Below are positions 7,811 through 16,775 of a stretch of DNA of 64,000 nt, piece after piece (positions within the stretch are counted from its first letter, which is position 1; each line of letters begins with the position of its first letter). The notes under the pieces were generated by a model. The model made no database searches, was not told the DNA's origin, and worked only from the letters and a program-made list of their open reading frames with translations. The translations under genes were made by a program, and so were the position numbers. Source of the DNA: Thermoplasmata archaeon (GTDB lineage Archaea > Thermoplasmatota > Thermoplasmata > Thermoplasmatales > Thermoplasmataceae); contig JAKAAJ010000001.1 of assembly GCA_021802365.1 (NCBI GenBank), forward strand, positions 14,587-78,586, read 5' to 3'.

Positions 7811-8693
7811 TATTAACGCGGGACCTTCCGGATTTAAAAAACTTCTCTCAGAAGGTTTTATAGAGGCAGCTGGTGTATTCAATGGAATGAGTGCACTTCT
7901 GGCACAGCAGGCCGGATTCAGGGCACTGTACCTCTCTGGGTCAGGAGTTGCAGGTGCGATGGGCCTTCCTGACCTCTCCATTACAACACTTTCTGAAGTT
8001 GCGGACGAAACCCGCAAAATAACATCGGTTTCTGGACTCCCACTTATTGTTGATGCAGACACCGGATTTGGAGAGGCAATAAACGTAATGAGAACTGTGC
8101 GGGTGCTGGAAGATGCGGGCGCAGCTGCATTACATCTGGAAGACCAGGTTCTCCCAAAGAGATGCGGTCACCTCAACGGAAAGAAAGTGGTGGAGATGGA
8201 GGAGATGGGAAAGAAGATAATGACGGCAATAGCCTCCAGGCACAATCCTGATTTCATGATCATAGCGAGGACTGATGCCAGGTCCGTGAACGGACTGGAC
8301 GATGCCATTGAGAGAGCACTTTACTACAGGAAGTGCGGCGCTGACATGATATTCACTGAAGCACTGGAATCAGCTGAGGAATTCCTGGAATTTTCATCAA
8401 AGGTTAAAACCCCTCTGCTTGCAAATATGACAGAGTTTGGAAAAAGCCCTCTTCTTTCGAGTTCAGAACTGAAAGACCTGGGTTACAGTGCTGTCATATT
8501 CCCACTTACAGGATTCAGAGTAGCTCTCAAATCCCTGCAAAAAACCTACGAGACTCTTATTAGGGAGGGAACTCAGAGAACCTTTATCGATGACCTGATG
8601 ACAAGAAGGCAGTTTTATGAGGTCATTGGCTATGATGAATATGAAAAGGACGATAGAGATATATTCAATATGAAAGGTGAAAAAGATGACTGA
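7791..8693 (+). CDS. prpB: 2-methylisocitrate lyase
   Basis: A 300-residue TIM-barrel enzyme of the isocitrate lyase / PEP mutase superfamily that splits 2-methylisocitrate into pyruvate and succinate. The catalytic signature KRCGH is at residues 123-127, the metal-binding DADTGFG at 88-94, and an ARTDAR motif follows. The size fits PrpB, which lacks the large insert of true isocitrate lyase. It overlaps prpD by 20 bases and prpC by 8 bases, so the three genes form one operon. Confidence 0.9.
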   Translation: MSILRDNINAGPSGFKKLLSEGFIEAAGVFNGMSALLAQQAGFRALYLSGSGVAGAMGLPDLSITTLSEVADETRKITSVSGLPLIVDADTGFGEAINVMRTVRVLEDAGAAALHLEDQVLPKRCGHLNGKKVVEMEEMGKKIMTAIASRHNPDFMIIARTDARSVNGLDDAIERALYYRKCGADMIFTEALESAEEFLEFSSKVKTPLLANMTEFGKSPLLSSSELKDLGYSAVIFPLTGFRVALKSLQKTYETLIREGTQRTFIDDLMTRRQFYEVIGYDEYEKDDRDIFNMKGEKDD

Positions 8694-9750
8694 AATAAGT
8701 GTTCCAAAGGGACTTGTTGGAGTTATAGTTGACAAAACTGCAATATGCACTACTGATGCTGAAGGAAACCTTGTCTACAGAGGATATAAGACGGTAGATC
8801 TGGTCAATAAGAAAACCTTCGAAGAGGTTGCATACCTTGTAGTACATGGTGATCTCCCGAACAGCAATCAGCTTAAGGAGTTCAATGAAATGCTGGTAAA
8901 TAGAGGAGAAATAGACTCAAGGGTACTGAAGATTATTGATCTTCTTAAGGAGAAAGATATAATGAAGAACCTTCGATCAATGATATCCCTGTATCCATAC
9001 AAATCTGCTGATCCTGAACATTTCCTTTCAGAAATCATCGCTAAGGTTCCCGGCATAATAGCTCATTCATATGCAGCGGAAACTGGTAAATCTGTTGGCA
9101 GGTCTGAAGCTTCCAGCTACAGCGGAAGGTTCTACCAGATGATTACCGGAAATACTGACGCCAGAAAATCGCAGTTCCTTTCAAAACTGATGATTCTTTA
9201 CATGGAGCATGAGTTCAACGCATCCACTTTTGTACTCAGGGTAGCGGCATCAACACTTACTGATCCAGCTTCAGCATTCACCAGTGCACTGGGAACTCTA
9301 AAGGGGCCTCTCCATGGCGGTGCAAATGCCGAGATACTTGACTTCTTCAAAAGCTTCAGGAACGAGGATGAGGCCGTAAAATTTGTTGATGCACAGCTTG
9401 AATCCGGGAAGAAGGTAATGGGCTTTGGACACAGAGTTTACAAACAGAAGGATCCGCGTGCACAGCTCGTGAAACAGTTAATGAAAGAGCTGAACCCTGA
9501 CTCTAAGGAACTGAGAATAGCAGAAGCCATCGAGGCTCGAGTTTGGGAGAAAAAGCATCTCCCCGCCAATCTTGATTTCTATGCTGCAATTCTTATGGAT
9601 CAGCTTGGAATTCCTCAGGATCTCTATACTGCCATTTTTGCAGCAGCCAGAGTGTTTGGATGGTGGGCGCACTACGAAGAACAGCTGAGCGATAACAAGC
9701 TGATAAGACCTTCTTCTGAATATGTGGGCCCAAAAGACAGGGTTCTCTGA
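8686..9750 (+). CDS. prpC: Citrate synthase family, probable 2-methylcitrate synthase
   Basis: A 354-residue type II-like archaeal citrate synthase that condenses propionyl-CoA (or acetyl-CoA) with oxaloacetate. The catalytic triad is present: His in GPLHGGANAE, His in GFGHRVYK and Asp in ANLDFYAA. Its place in the prp operon argues for 2-methylcitrate synthase, but archaeal enzymes often accept both acyl-CoAs and it may also serve the citric acid cycle. I start at ATG 8686, with GGTGA at 8676-8680 as its ribosome binding site; a GTG at 8677 lies inside that site and is unlikely. The stop of prpB is at 8691-8693. Confidence 0.87.
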   Translation: MTEISVPKGLVGVIVDKTAICTTDAEGNLVYRGYKTVDLVNKKTFEEVAYLVVHGDLPNSNQLKEFNEMLVNRGEIDSRVLKIIDLLKEKDIMKNLRSMISLYPYKSADPEHFLSEIIAKVPGIIAHSYAAETGKSVGRSEASSYSGRFYQMITGNTDARKSQFLSKLMILYMEHEFNASTFVLRVAASTLTDPASAFTSALGTLKGPLHGGANAEILDFFKSFRNEDEAVKFVDAQLESGKKVMGFGHRVYKQKDPRAQLVKQLMKELNPDSKELRIAEAIEARVWEKKHLPANLDFYAAILMDQLGIPQDLYTAIFAAARVFGWWAHYEEQLSDNKLIRPSSEYVGPKDRVL

Positions 9751-9752
9751 AT

Positions 9753-10115
9753 TCAGAGAACTTTCAGATCTATTTTTTCAGATTTTCTATTGAAAGCCTG
9801 AAAGTCAGAAATTCTGTAAGGGCTTGCCACAATTATGTGTATCTGCCCAGTATTGGAGAACATTGAAACGTCAGCATCCGAAGGTAATGCTACCCCTGAA
9901 GGATGTGAATGCACACTCCCAACTACAGAAAAATCGATTCCCTTATGGTAGAGGTTGAATATTGTGTGATGGTCTCCCTGTACAGTACCAGGGAGCATAA
10001 GTATCTCATAGATTATCTCATGCTCTGCCTTCAGAAAGGCCCCAAACTCCCTTGGATAACTGTCTTTTGAGGCTTCCATTATCATTTTAAGTGTACGGAG
10101 CCTAATTGACCACAT
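9753..10115 (-). CDS. JAMM/MPN+ metalloprotease
   Basis: A 120-residue single-domain JAB1/MPN protein. The zinc motif is complete: a Glu in the N-terminal part, then HSHPSGVALPSDAD (HxH-x7-SxxD). Archaeal stand-alone JAMM proteins cleave ubiquitin-like SAMP modifiers from targets, or act in sulfur-carrier processing. Which role applies here is not visible, and no SAMP or E1-like gene is nearby. It overlaps the end of the NAD kinase gene by 14 bases and lies at the end of a three-gene operon. Confidence 0.85.
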   Translation of the reverse strand: MWSIRLRTLKMIMEASKDSYPREFGAFLKAEHEIIYEILMLPGTVQGDHHTIFNLYHKGIDFSVVGSVHSHPSGVALPSDADVSMFSNTGQIHIIVASPYRISDFQAFNRKSEKIDLKVL

Positions 10116-10920
10116 TTCTTATCAGCTTCTCCCTGATTCTCTCATAGAATGAGTTTCTGAAAGTCACGAATCGAGCCCTTTCCGGAGATACAGTGATCCT
10201 TATGTCGTCATTCTCGTCTACAGCGAACTGCTCCTGGCCATCAACAATAAGGTCACAGGATTGCTTCTTTCCGAAGATCCTGAGATTTATCTCCTGGGAG
10301 CTTGGTATTACAAGGGGCCTGCTTCTGGACCTGAAAGGTGCCAGATACGTTACAACCATGGCATCAAGGGTTGGATAAAGAATTGGCCCACCGGCACTGA
10401 ATGAGTATGAGGTTGAACCTATTGGTGTTGCAACTATCACACCATCGGATGTTGTACTGTCAAAAAAAGTCCCATCTACAAAAAGCCTGAACTTCCTGAT
10501 CTTGGCTATTTTACTGGAATGAAGTACCACCTCATTGGTCGAGTCGATGATCTGTGTTCCATTTATGGTCAATCTGAGCTTCATGGTCTCCTCCACCTTG
10601 TAGTTCCCCTTTATCAACTTGTAAACTGAGGACTCCACCTCTCCGATCTCAACCTCTGAGAGGAACCCCAGGCTTCCCATGTTTATCCCGAGGACCGGCC
10701 CTTTTGCGAGCTGCAGTGACCTGAGGACAGAGCCGTCTCCGCCTACAGTTATAAGAATGTCGGCTTCCATTGATTCTATGCTGTTACCCTTTCTGTTGAG
10801 CATCCTGGCTGCTTCCCTGTCATATATGACTTCCCAGTCAGCAGGAAGTATCTCTACAATCCTTCGGACTATGTTTGCACATCTTGTGCAGTCCTTTCTT
10901 ACGATAAAACCTATCTTCAT
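10102..10920 (-). CDS. nadK: NAD kinase
   Basis: A 272-residue ATP/polyphosphate-NAD kinase that makes NADP from NAD. The hallmark GGDGS is at residues 60-64, followed by the NE/D-type motif region STNEVVLH and the glycine-rich GVIVATPIGSTSYSFSAGGPI. Length is typical of archaeal NadK. Its start overlaps the stop of the inositol phosphatase-family gene by 4 bases. In several archaea these two functions are fused or paired, so the pairing supports both assignments. Confidence 0.92.
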   Translation of the reverse strand: MKIGFIVRKDCTRCANIVRRIVEILPADWEVIYDREAARMLNRKGNSIESMEADILITVGGDGSVLRSLQLAKGPVLGINMGSLGFLSEVEIGEVESSVYKLIKGNYKVEETMKLRLTINGTQIIDSTNEVVLHSSKIAKIRKFRLFVDGTFFDSTTSDGVIVATPIGSTSYSFSAGGPILYPTLDAMVVTYLAPFRSRSRPLVIPSSQEINLRIFGKKQSCDLIVDGQEQFAVDENDDIRITVSPERARFVTFRNSFYERIREKLIRNVVN

Positions 10921-11687
10921 TTTAGGGCCTCCGCAAATTCTCTACTGCTTGCTCCGATTATGGATTTTCTCTCCCTGACATCCAGCCCCATGTTAAAATC
11001 ATTGAAATGGCCATCTAATACAATGCCCCCAGCTTCCCTGAGGATAAGTACCCCTCCGGCCACATCTATATTTCTAAGTGAGTTGAAATCACCTACATAT
11101 GCCATAAGATCCGCTGATCCATTTGCCACCAGACAGAGTTCCAGTGAGGCACAACCAAGTGATCGGATTCTCCAGCCGCCCCTTAGGATCGGGGAAACAT
11201 GATCATGTCCTGCTCTTCCAAGGCCTCCGAGAGCGCATCCCCGTGGATCCTGGGAAACTTTTATTCTCTTTCCGTTTGCGAACGCTCCCTTGCCTTTTAC
11301 AGCATGATAATTTGTTTTCCTGGCCAGGTCTGCAACTATAGCAATCCTCGCTGATGATAGATCCTCCTTTACAACCGCACCGGAAAATGAAAAGAAAGGT
11401 ATGCCATTCTCCGCATTGTATGTTCCATCCAGCGGATCAACCATTAAAGACTCCCCATAGCCGAGGTCAGTAAAACCACTCTCCTCGCTTATGACATTCA
11501 GAGGCAGATCCCTTTCGCGTATAAAATTCAGGATATGATCATCACAGATTCTGTCAAGTTGATGGGTTGCGGTACCATCTGCACCCATTCCGATGATATT
11601 GGTTCTATTGACTGAACCGGTCTGTGAGGAGATGAGTTCCCTTAAAGAATTTCCAAGTTCAATGAGTTCATTTTCAAGATCCGACAC
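10917..11687 (-). CDS. suhB: Inositol monophosphatase / fructose-1,6-bisphosphatase family enzyme
   Basis: A 256-residue Mg-dependent, Li-sensitive-type phosphatase. The metal motif EES is at 68-70, DPLDGT at 84-89, and a C-terminal acidic metal ligand lies in NIDVAGGVLI. Archaeal members often hydrolyse both inositol 1-phosphate and fructose 1,6-bisphosphate. With a CDP-inositol-type lipid synthase at 1048-1662, an inositol role is plausible, but gluconeogenic FBPase activity cannot be excluded. It is the first gene of the operon with nadK and the JAMM gene. Confidence 0.85.
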   Translation of the reverse strand: MSDLENELIELGNSLRELISSQTGSVNRTNIIGMGADGTATHQLDRICDDHILNFIRERDLPLNVISEESGFTDLGYGESLMVDPLDGTYNAENGIPFFSFSGAVVKEDLSSARIAIVADLARKTNYHAVKGKGAFANGKRIKVSQDPRGCALGGLGRAGHDHVSPILRGGWRIRSLGCASLELCLVANGSADLMAYVGDFNSLRNIDVAGGVLILREAGGIVLDGHFNDFNMGLDVRERKSIIGASSREFAEALK

Positions 11688-11738
11688 AGTGTCAATATTA
11701 TAACACTAAAGATAACCTTTCTGGGAAAAATTGGAAAA

Positions 11739-12557
11739 TCAGTCTCCAACAACACTGTCCAGCAGAAGATTCAGCCTCTGAGAAAGCCTCTTAAGTGCAT
11801 AGTCCAGCACATCTATTGCCTTCAGTGAGCCATCCGTCTCAAACTGGAACACGTATTTGGTATCATCCTCTGTTACCTTTACGTCAGGATTGTCAAGCAA
11901 CTGCGAAAGAAATGTGCATCTGTTATCATCGCTGAACACTATCCTTTCAGCATTTTCCGATACAACTGAATCTAGACAGTGATTCTTGTAGGTCTCCCAG
12001 TTCTTAACCTTCTTCTTCTCTACCAGAAATTCTCTATGATACTTGTACGAGACCCCAGAGGTTACCTGCCATTTGGTGTGCTTTTTCCCTGTACCAAGTA
12101 TGGCTTCGGCTGTAACCAGAATTGCCTGTCTCGGGCCAAGCTTCACAATTGGAATCTCCTTATCGGCAGGAACAAGATCTGACTTTCCGACAGGCTGGAG
12201 GTCACCTGAGTTTACGACGCCAGAGCCTATCTTGTTTATCGAAAATGTCATTGTGCATAGTGGGCAACCCTCACCTTTGCATGAGCAATTATCCCTGAAA
12301 TTCATTGAAAGATCTGAAACAATAGGCACCAGAGAAAGCCTATGCGCTACTATTTCATCGAATAATGGAAGGGATGAGTCATACACATTGCCCTCACTGT
12401 CTCTTATCTGGCCATGATGAAATATAACTTTATCTATGGCAAGCTTCGGGACGTCATCCATCAAAGTTCTTCTCAAGGCGTTTGCTGTTGATGGTGTGAG
12501 TCCATCCGCGGTGAACCGGATAAAGTCATCAGACATTGTGTTAATTGTCACTGACAT
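11739..12557 (-). CDS. rpoD: RNA polymerase subunit D (Rpo3)
   Basis: A 272-residue homologue of eukaryotic RPB3 and bacterial alpha; it forms the assembly platform with subunits L, N and P. The dimerisation-domain start [14 protein letters not shown] and the [15 protein letters not shown] block are clear. Domain 3 carries a four-cysteine motif, [11 protein letters not shown], the place where some archaeal D subunits hold an iron-sulfur cluster. I use ATG 12557, 5 bases beyond the uS11 stop; an earlier start at 12608 would add 17 residues inside rps11. L18e, L13 and S9, which often follow, are absent. Confidence 0.93.
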   Translation of the reverse strand: MSVTINTMSDDFIRFTADGLTPSTANALRRTLMDDVPKLAIDKVIFHHGQIRDSEGNVYDSSLPLFDEIVAHRLSLVPIVSDLSMNFRDNCSCKGEGCPLCTMTFSINKIGSGVVNSGDLQPVGKSDLVPADKEIPIVKLGPRQAILVTAEAILGTGKKHTKWQVTSGVSYKYHREFLVEKKKVKNWETYKNHCLDSVVSENAERIVFSDDNRCTFLSQLLDNPDVKVTEDDTKYVFQFETDGSLKAIDVLDYALKRLSQRLNLLLDSVVGD

Positions 12558-12561
12558 CTGT

Positions 12562-12945
12562 TTATACTCTCCTGCCTCTCTTACCGCCTTTCTTCTTTGT
12601 TCCGTCATGTGGAATCGGAGTTACCTCTTCAATTCTCAGGATCTTGAAGCCAGCTCTTGAAAGAGCTCTAATTGCACTCTGAGCACCTGGTCCAGGGATC
12701 TTTGATTTGTTTCCGCCTGGAGCCCTTACCTTGATTATGAGATCAGATATCTCCTTCTCCCTCAGTTTTTCAGCAACCAGATCAGCTGCTTTCATTGCAG
12801 CATATGGGCTTGACTCATCTCTGTCATTCTTCACTACCATGCCGCCTGTGGCTTTGGCGAGGGTTTCAGCCCCTGTTGGATCAGTTACCAGAATTATAGT
12901 ATTGTTAGCTGAGGCAAAAATATGTGCTATTCCTGTTTTGTTCAT
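12562..12945 (-). CDS. rps11: Ribosomal protein uS11
   Basis: A 127-residue 30S platform protein. Family blocks are [21 protein letters not shown] at the N-terminus, [24 protein letters not shown] in the middle and the basic tail [13 protein letters not shown]. It overlaps uS4 by 4 bases. It is the known partner of Fap7-type ATPases such as the one encoded at 528-1007. Confidence 0.97.
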   Translation of the reverse strand: MNKTGIAHIFASANNTIILVTDPTGAETLAKATGGMVVKNDRDESSPYAAMKAADLVAEKLREKEISDLIIKVRAPGGNKSKIPGPGAQSAIRALSRAGFKILRIEEVTPIPHDGTKKKGGKRGRRV

Positions 12946-13571
12946 CTTCCTCTACCTCTTCTTCCCTGCCTGTCGTTCCTCCCACGGCTGCGCTCAGGAG
13001 GGACTTCCTCCTTCTGCTCTCTTTCCCCATTTGGAAGGACATTGCTCATAATTACCTGCCTCATTGGATGAAGATCATCCTTGAATGGAGAGTTTTCAAC
13101 ATATTCAATGCTATCCTCCAGTGATGCCTCAACCATTATGCTTGGTATGGTAACTCTTCTTCCATTCATTGTAACATGGCCATGTGTAATCAACTGCCTT
13201 GCCTGTTTGAGAGTTCTTGCAAGGTTTCTTCTGTATACTATGGTCTGAAGGCGTCTTGCAAGTATAGCCTCGATATCAAGTGAAAGGACATCATCGAGGG
13301 TTGCGTTGCCACCGAGAAGCTTGTATCTGTTAAGCCTTGCTATGAGGGCATCATACTGTTTCTGGGCATTTGGATCATTATTCCTTAGCTTTGCCTGTAG
13401 ATCTCTAGCCTGGCTTCTGAAATTGTCAAGGAACGACTGCCCCTTCCAGAGTTCTCTCTTGTTCTTCAGCCCATATTTTTCAACTATGACCCTCTCAGAG
13501 TCAATTCTGTCTTTTTCCCAAGGGTGCCTTGGTGTTGAATATGTCTTGTGCGGAAATTTAGGATCTCCCAT
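12942..13571 (-). CDS. rps4: Ribosomal protein uS4
   Basis: A 209-residue primary 16S-binding protein of the 30S body. The N-terminus [23 protein letters not shown] is typical of archaea, and an S4 RNA-binding domain ([18 protein letters not shown], about residues 122-139) is present. The C-terminus is an Arg/Gly-rich tail, longer than in many archaea. It lies between uS13 and uS11 in the standard archaeal order. Confidence 0.96.
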   Translation of the reverse strand: MGDPKFPHKTYSTPRHPWEKDRIDSERVIVEKYGLKNKRELWKGQSFLDNFRSQARDLQAKLRNNDPNAQKQYDALIARLNRYKLLGGNATLDDVLSLDIEAILARRLQTIVYRRNLARTLKQARQLITHGHVTMNGRRVTIPSIMVEASLEDSIEYVENSPFKDDLHPMRQVIMSNVLPNGEREQKEEVPPERSRGRNDRQGRRGRGR

Positions 13572-13577
13572 AATTCA

Positions 13578-14090
13578 TCACTCCTTCTTCCTCTGAACTC
13601 CTACAGTAAGGCCTCTTCTTCCATTTGACCTTGTTCTCTGACCTCTTACTTTTTTGCCCAGTTCGTGCCTTATGCCACGATATGACTTCATCTTCTTCAT
13701 GAGGTTAATGTCATCCTGGATTATTATATCGAGATCGTTGGACACCAGATTAAGGTCTTCCCCGTTCACTGCATCTCTGCGGTGATTTTTGGCCCATACT
13801 GGAACACCTTCGTATTCCTTTGATTCCACGTAATCTCTTATTCTGTCTGTCTCCTCTTCAGGCAGCTCACCAATCTTTGTTTTGCCATTGATGTTGAGTT
13901 TTCTGGTGATAATCTGTGCCAGCCTTGGTCCAATCCCCTTTAGATCAGATAATGCTAGCTCAACGGATCTTTCACCGTCCAGATCCTTTCCCGCAATTCT
14001 TACAATATACTGGAAATTCTCCTTTTTTGCATCCTGCTTCTTAGGCTCCTGTTTTTTATTATCCTGCTTGTTATCCTGCTTAGATGCCAT
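13578..14090 (-). CDS. rps13: Ribosomal protein uS13
   Basis: A 170-residue 30S head protein. A Lys/Gln-rich extension (about residues 1-25, repeats of KQDNK and KKQ type) precedes the conserved IVRIAGKDLDGERS core with its helix-hairpin-helix LKGIGPRLAQIITRKL. The tail RGQRTRSNGRRGLTVGVQRK is typical. It is the first gene of the uS13-uS4-uS11-rpoD operon. Confidence 0.95.
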   Translation of the reverse strand: MASKQDNKQDNKKQEPKKQDAKKENFQYIVRIAGKDLDGERSVELALSDLKGIGPRLAQIITRKLNINGKTKIGELPEEETDRIRDYVESKEYEGVPVWAKNHRRDAVNGEDLNLVSNDLDIIIQDDINLMKKMKSYRGIRHELGKKVRGQRTRSNGRRGLTVGVQRKKE

Positions 14091-14180
14091 TGAACCATCC
14101 TTTGAATATTATCCCCCAATCGAACAGACACTTATATTATTGTCCTTTCACGATGGAGCGTCTAAGAGTATTCCTTAAGG

Positions 14181-14190
14181 ATATATAAAC
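14181..14190 (-). promoter_or_regulatory. TATA box of the uS13-uS4-uS11-rpoD operon
   Basis: The minus strand reads GTTTATATAT, which places the transcript start near 14157 and gives a leader of about 67 bases before uS13. Confidence 0.5.
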
Positions 14191-14238
14191 TGAGCCCTCC
14201 AGGATAGATATGGAATCGATCGGGCCTATTGTCCCAAT

Positions 14239-14270
14239 ATTACCATCTAAATTCATTACCATCTAAATTC
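14239..14270. repeat. Perfect 16-base tandem duplication
   Basis: The unit ATTACCATCTAAATTC occurs twice without a gap (14239-14254 and 14255-14270) in the 338-base gap between the uS13 operon and the DUF357 gene. The rest of that gap is AT-rich, with a plus-strand TTTATAAAA-like stretch near 14306 but no gene I can support. Confidence 0.85.
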
Positions 14271-14428
14271 CAGAGAATCTATGATATTACACCCGAGGCT
14301 AAATTTATAAAAATTAACATTTACTGCTCAAATTAAGTTTGTATCTACGCATTATTAATTGAAATTGTTACAATGTCTTATTCAATCAGTGGCATTTGAC
14401 CTGGCTTCTTCATCAATTTTCAGGTGAT

Positions 14429-14716
14429 TTAACTGAAGTTAGTAAAGAGCCTGTGGTCTCCCTTTCCATCCAGGACACCGAGTCTGACCAGTGCATCTAT
14501 CCACCCATATGAGTAGTTTATAGCAGCAAAAGCATTGAGCAGGTCCCCCTTTTCAATAAAATATTTAGAATCCTCATAATAACTCCTTATCAGATTCAGG
14601 GAGTCTTCAGCAAACCTGTAAAGGAAAGAGTCACTGTGTGGTGAAACTGTAATCTTCCCGAGAGCTTCCTCCTCTATTGACATATATCTCAAAACCCTCT
14701 CTTTCAGATCTTCCAT
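14429..14716 (-). CDS. DUF357 family protein
   Basis: A 95-residue helical protein of the archaeal DUF357 family (COG1698), function unknown. The family core is the YYEDSKYFIEKGDLLNAFAAINYSYGWIDA-type run at about residues 48-77 (key residues YYxDSxYF, GD, AFxAxxYxxGWxDA). I start at ATG 14716 because a TATA box at 14735-14745 sits at about -27 and gives a leaderless mRNA; an upstream in-frame start at 14767 would be separated from its TATA. Confidence 0.82.
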   Translation of the reverse strand: MEDLKERVLRYMSIEEEALGKITVSPHSDSFLYRFAEDSLNLIRSYYEDSKYFIEKGDLLNAFAAINYSYGWIDALVRLGVLDGKGDHRLFTNFS

Positions 14717-14734
14717 GTTATGGTATAATCTGCC

Positions 14735-14745
14735 ATTATTTATTA
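14735..14745 (-). promoter_or_regulatory. TATA box of the DUF357 gene
   Basis: The minus strand reads TAATAAATAAT. Its distance to ATG 14716 predicts transcription from about the start codon. Confidence 0.45.
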
Positions 14746-14811
14746 GGCTCCACATAATTTGCCTCATCTATTGAGAAATTAACCTGGATCAGATCATTTG
14801 GTGGCCTCTAT

Positions 14812-15651
14812 ATGATACACTGCGAAAACCTTACCAAAAAATACAGTGACGGATTTACCGCCCTAAATTCTGTTTCGTTTGAAACAACTGGAAGGATTAA
14901 CACATTGATAGGCCGGAACGGAGCTGGGAAAACCACACTTACCAGAATTCTTTCAACCCAGCTCATGCCTACTTCTGGTACAGCCTCCATCAATGGTATG
15001 GATATAACCAAAGACGTAGATCAGATCAGGAGAAGCATAGTCAGCATACCACAGGAGGCTTCACCTCTTGGTATACTGACTGCCCAGGAGCAGGTAGGGA
15101 TGTTCCTGATTGGCAGAGGACATTCTTTCAGATCAGCAAAGGAGGAGTCAAGAATTGCACTTGAATCACTTGGGTTGGGTGATTTCAGGAATCTACCGGC
15201 CGACAAGCTTTCGGGTGGGATGAAAAGAAAGATCTTTGTAGCAATGGCCATCGCATCGAGGGCTGAGACAGTTTTCCTTGATGAACCCACAACCGGCCTC
15301 GACCCCATATCCAGAATAGAAGTCTGGTCCGCAATACGGGAGATAGAGTCAGAAATCTTCCTGACAACCCACTATATGGAGGAGGCCCAGGATCTTTCTG
15401 AGCATGTGTTCCTTCTTGAACATGGAAACATAGCTGCAAGTGGCACGGTAAAGGATCTTCTGAAACCTTTTTCTGGAAAGGTCCGCGTGGAATCACACAC
15501 AGAGATTCCGGATGCAATTAAGATAGGGGCCATGTGGATTTCATATGTTACTGCTGATGAGACTTCAGAGTATCTGGGAAAGGGATGCACAATCAAACCC
15601 ATAAGCCTGGATGACGTGTTCATCTCAAGGGGGGTTGAAGTTGAATCTTAG
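14812..15651 (+). CDS. ABC transporter ATP-binding protein (ABC-2 type exporter)
   Basis: A 279-residue nucleotide-binding domain with Walker A GRNGAGKTT (about 35-43), signature LSGGM (about 135-139), Walker B TVFLDEPTTGLDP and the switch His in LTTHYMEE. It powers the membrane partner encoded by the overlapping next gene. The family includes drug, antibiotic and polysaccharide exporters; the substrate cannot be read from sequence. A GGTGG element precedes the ATG. Confidence 0.9.
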   Translation: MIHCENLTKKYSDGFTALNSVSFETTGRINTLIGRNGAGKTTLTRILSTQLMPTSGTASINGMDITKDVDQIRRSIVSIPQEASPLGILTAQEQVGMFLIGRGHSFRSAKEESRIALESLGLGDFRNLPADKLSGGMKRKIFVAMAIASRAETVFLDEPTTGLDPISRIEVWSAIREIESEIFLTTHYMEEAQDLSEHVFLLEHGNIAASGTVKDLLKPFSGKVRVESHTEIPDAIKIGAMWISYVTADETSEYLGKGCTIKPISLDDVFISRGVEVES

Positions 15652-16363
15652 GTTCATAGTTTCGCTGGCATGGTCATATGGTTTCAGGGTTATATTCAGG
15701 GGCCCATCCTACATTATATCATCGATGAGTGCCCCTCTCACATTACTTTTCATAGTATCCATACTCTCTCATGGAACACTCATCAACTACGCTCTTGTGG
15801 GTGGATTTCTTGGCCTCATAGCATCTGTTGCACTTTCCAGTTCTGGAGATGCAGCTTTCATGAGGCTACAATTAAGATTTCAGGACCTCTATGTTGCATC
15901 GAAGGTCTCCCCTTCAGATTACATGATAGGGCTGACCCTTAGTTATGTGATATTCTCACTTCCAGGGATCATACTGTATGCAATACTTGGTGCCATATTT
16001 CATATATTCACCCTTGGAGCTGTTCTGGCACTTATAGGAATTATGTGTTTCCTGGTTGTTGGGACATCTTCTATCTCTTTCATTGTGTCTAGCAGTATAA
16101 AGCACGTGAGAAACGTATGGGGAATAGCAGGGATCATGTCTGTCATAATGACTGTGCTTCCTCCAACATTCTATCCTTATGAGTATATTCCAAAATGGGC
16201 ACTATACGCTCTTTCTGCAACACCAGTGACGCCTGCGGCAGTACTCGCTCAGTGGGCCTTTGGCCTTTCGCCGCCAATGATCAATGAGCTTTACATATTT
16301 GTCATAGAGACTATAATATATTTCTCAATGGCACGTTATTTAACTAGATGGAGGGAAAACTGA
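15641..16363 (+). CDS. ABC-2 type permease
   Basis: A membrane protein with about six hydrophobic segments, the partner of the preceding ATPase. The topology and the late YxPKWALYALSATPVTPAA-like block fit ABC-2 export permeases. The start is uncertain. ATG 15611 (250 aa) lies deep in the ATPase gene. TTG 15641 (240 aa, NLRFIVSLAWSY) follows a GGGGGG-rich ribosome binding site by a good distance and is preferred. Either way the two genes overlap and are coupled. Confidence 0.78.
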   Translation: MNLRFIVSLAWSYGFRVIFRGPSYIISSMSAPLTLLFIVSILSHGTLINYALVGGFLGLIASVALSSSGDAAFMRLQLRFQDLYVASKVSPSDYMIGLTLSYVIFSLPGIILYAILGAIFHIFTLGAVLALIGIMCFLVVGTSSISFIVSSSIKHVRNVWGIAGIMSVIMTVLPPTFYPYEYIPKWALYALSATPVTPAAVLAQWAFGLSPPMINELYIFVIETIIYFSMARYLTRWREN

Positions 16364-16418
16364 GTCGCAGAATTCACTTTGATTCTGTAAAATGTTTAAT
16401 GATTGTGTGCTACAGCAT

Positions 16419-16745
16419 TCATCTGGATCTGCTGTAATTGGCAATTAAATCCAGGAGCTTTCTCTTTGTCTCCTGGTCAAAGGCCCCCTCTTCCTCCTTC
16501 TTTAGAATGTAGTCCCTTGCCTCCTTGATGCCTCTTTTGGAGGCAATGGAGTAGATGCTCCCCATTACAGCTCCCCTTACACTGTCCGGGAGATCCTCTA
16601 CCGCTCTCCCAAGCATAAAGTTGAACTCTTCCGATTTTCTCATGTCAAGTTTTCTTATTTTCTTTCCACTAGGCTCAGGGTGATTGTATCTTTCAGCTCT
16701 GTTAAACCTGCTGAACCTGCTGGATTTATTTGCCTTATTCACCAT
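16419..16745 (-). CDS. Conserved-looking hypothetical protein
   Basis: A 108-residue protein I do not recognise. The N-terminus is basic and low in hydrophobics (residues 1-35, SRFSRFNRAERY). The rest looks helical, with [25 protein letters not shown] followed by EEEGAFDQETKRKLLDLI. No signal peptide, membrane segment or cysteine motif is visible. It lies 30 bases downstream of the Taw2 gene on the same strand and may be cotranscribed. The basic head suggests nucleic-acid contact, but that is a guess. Confidence 0.6.
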   Translation of the reverse strand: MVNKANKSSRFSRFNRAERYNHPEPSGKKIRKLDMRKSEEFNFMLGRAVEDLPDSVRGAVMGSIYSIASKRGIKEARDYILKKEEEGAFDQETKRKLLDLIANYSRSR

Positions 16746-16775
16746 GAAATTTGATTAATATGCTTTCTTGGTTCT

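Noticed and set aside
12558..12608. Longer N-terminus of rpoD
   Set aside because: It would be encoded within rps11; the family start MSVTINTM... lies 5 bases past the rps11 stop.
14385..14425. Box C/D-like pattern on the minus strand (CTGA, AAAT, TGATGA, then CTGA 20 bases later)
   Set aside because: Only one guide half is visible, no upstream C box or terminal stem, and the spacing is long; probably chance.
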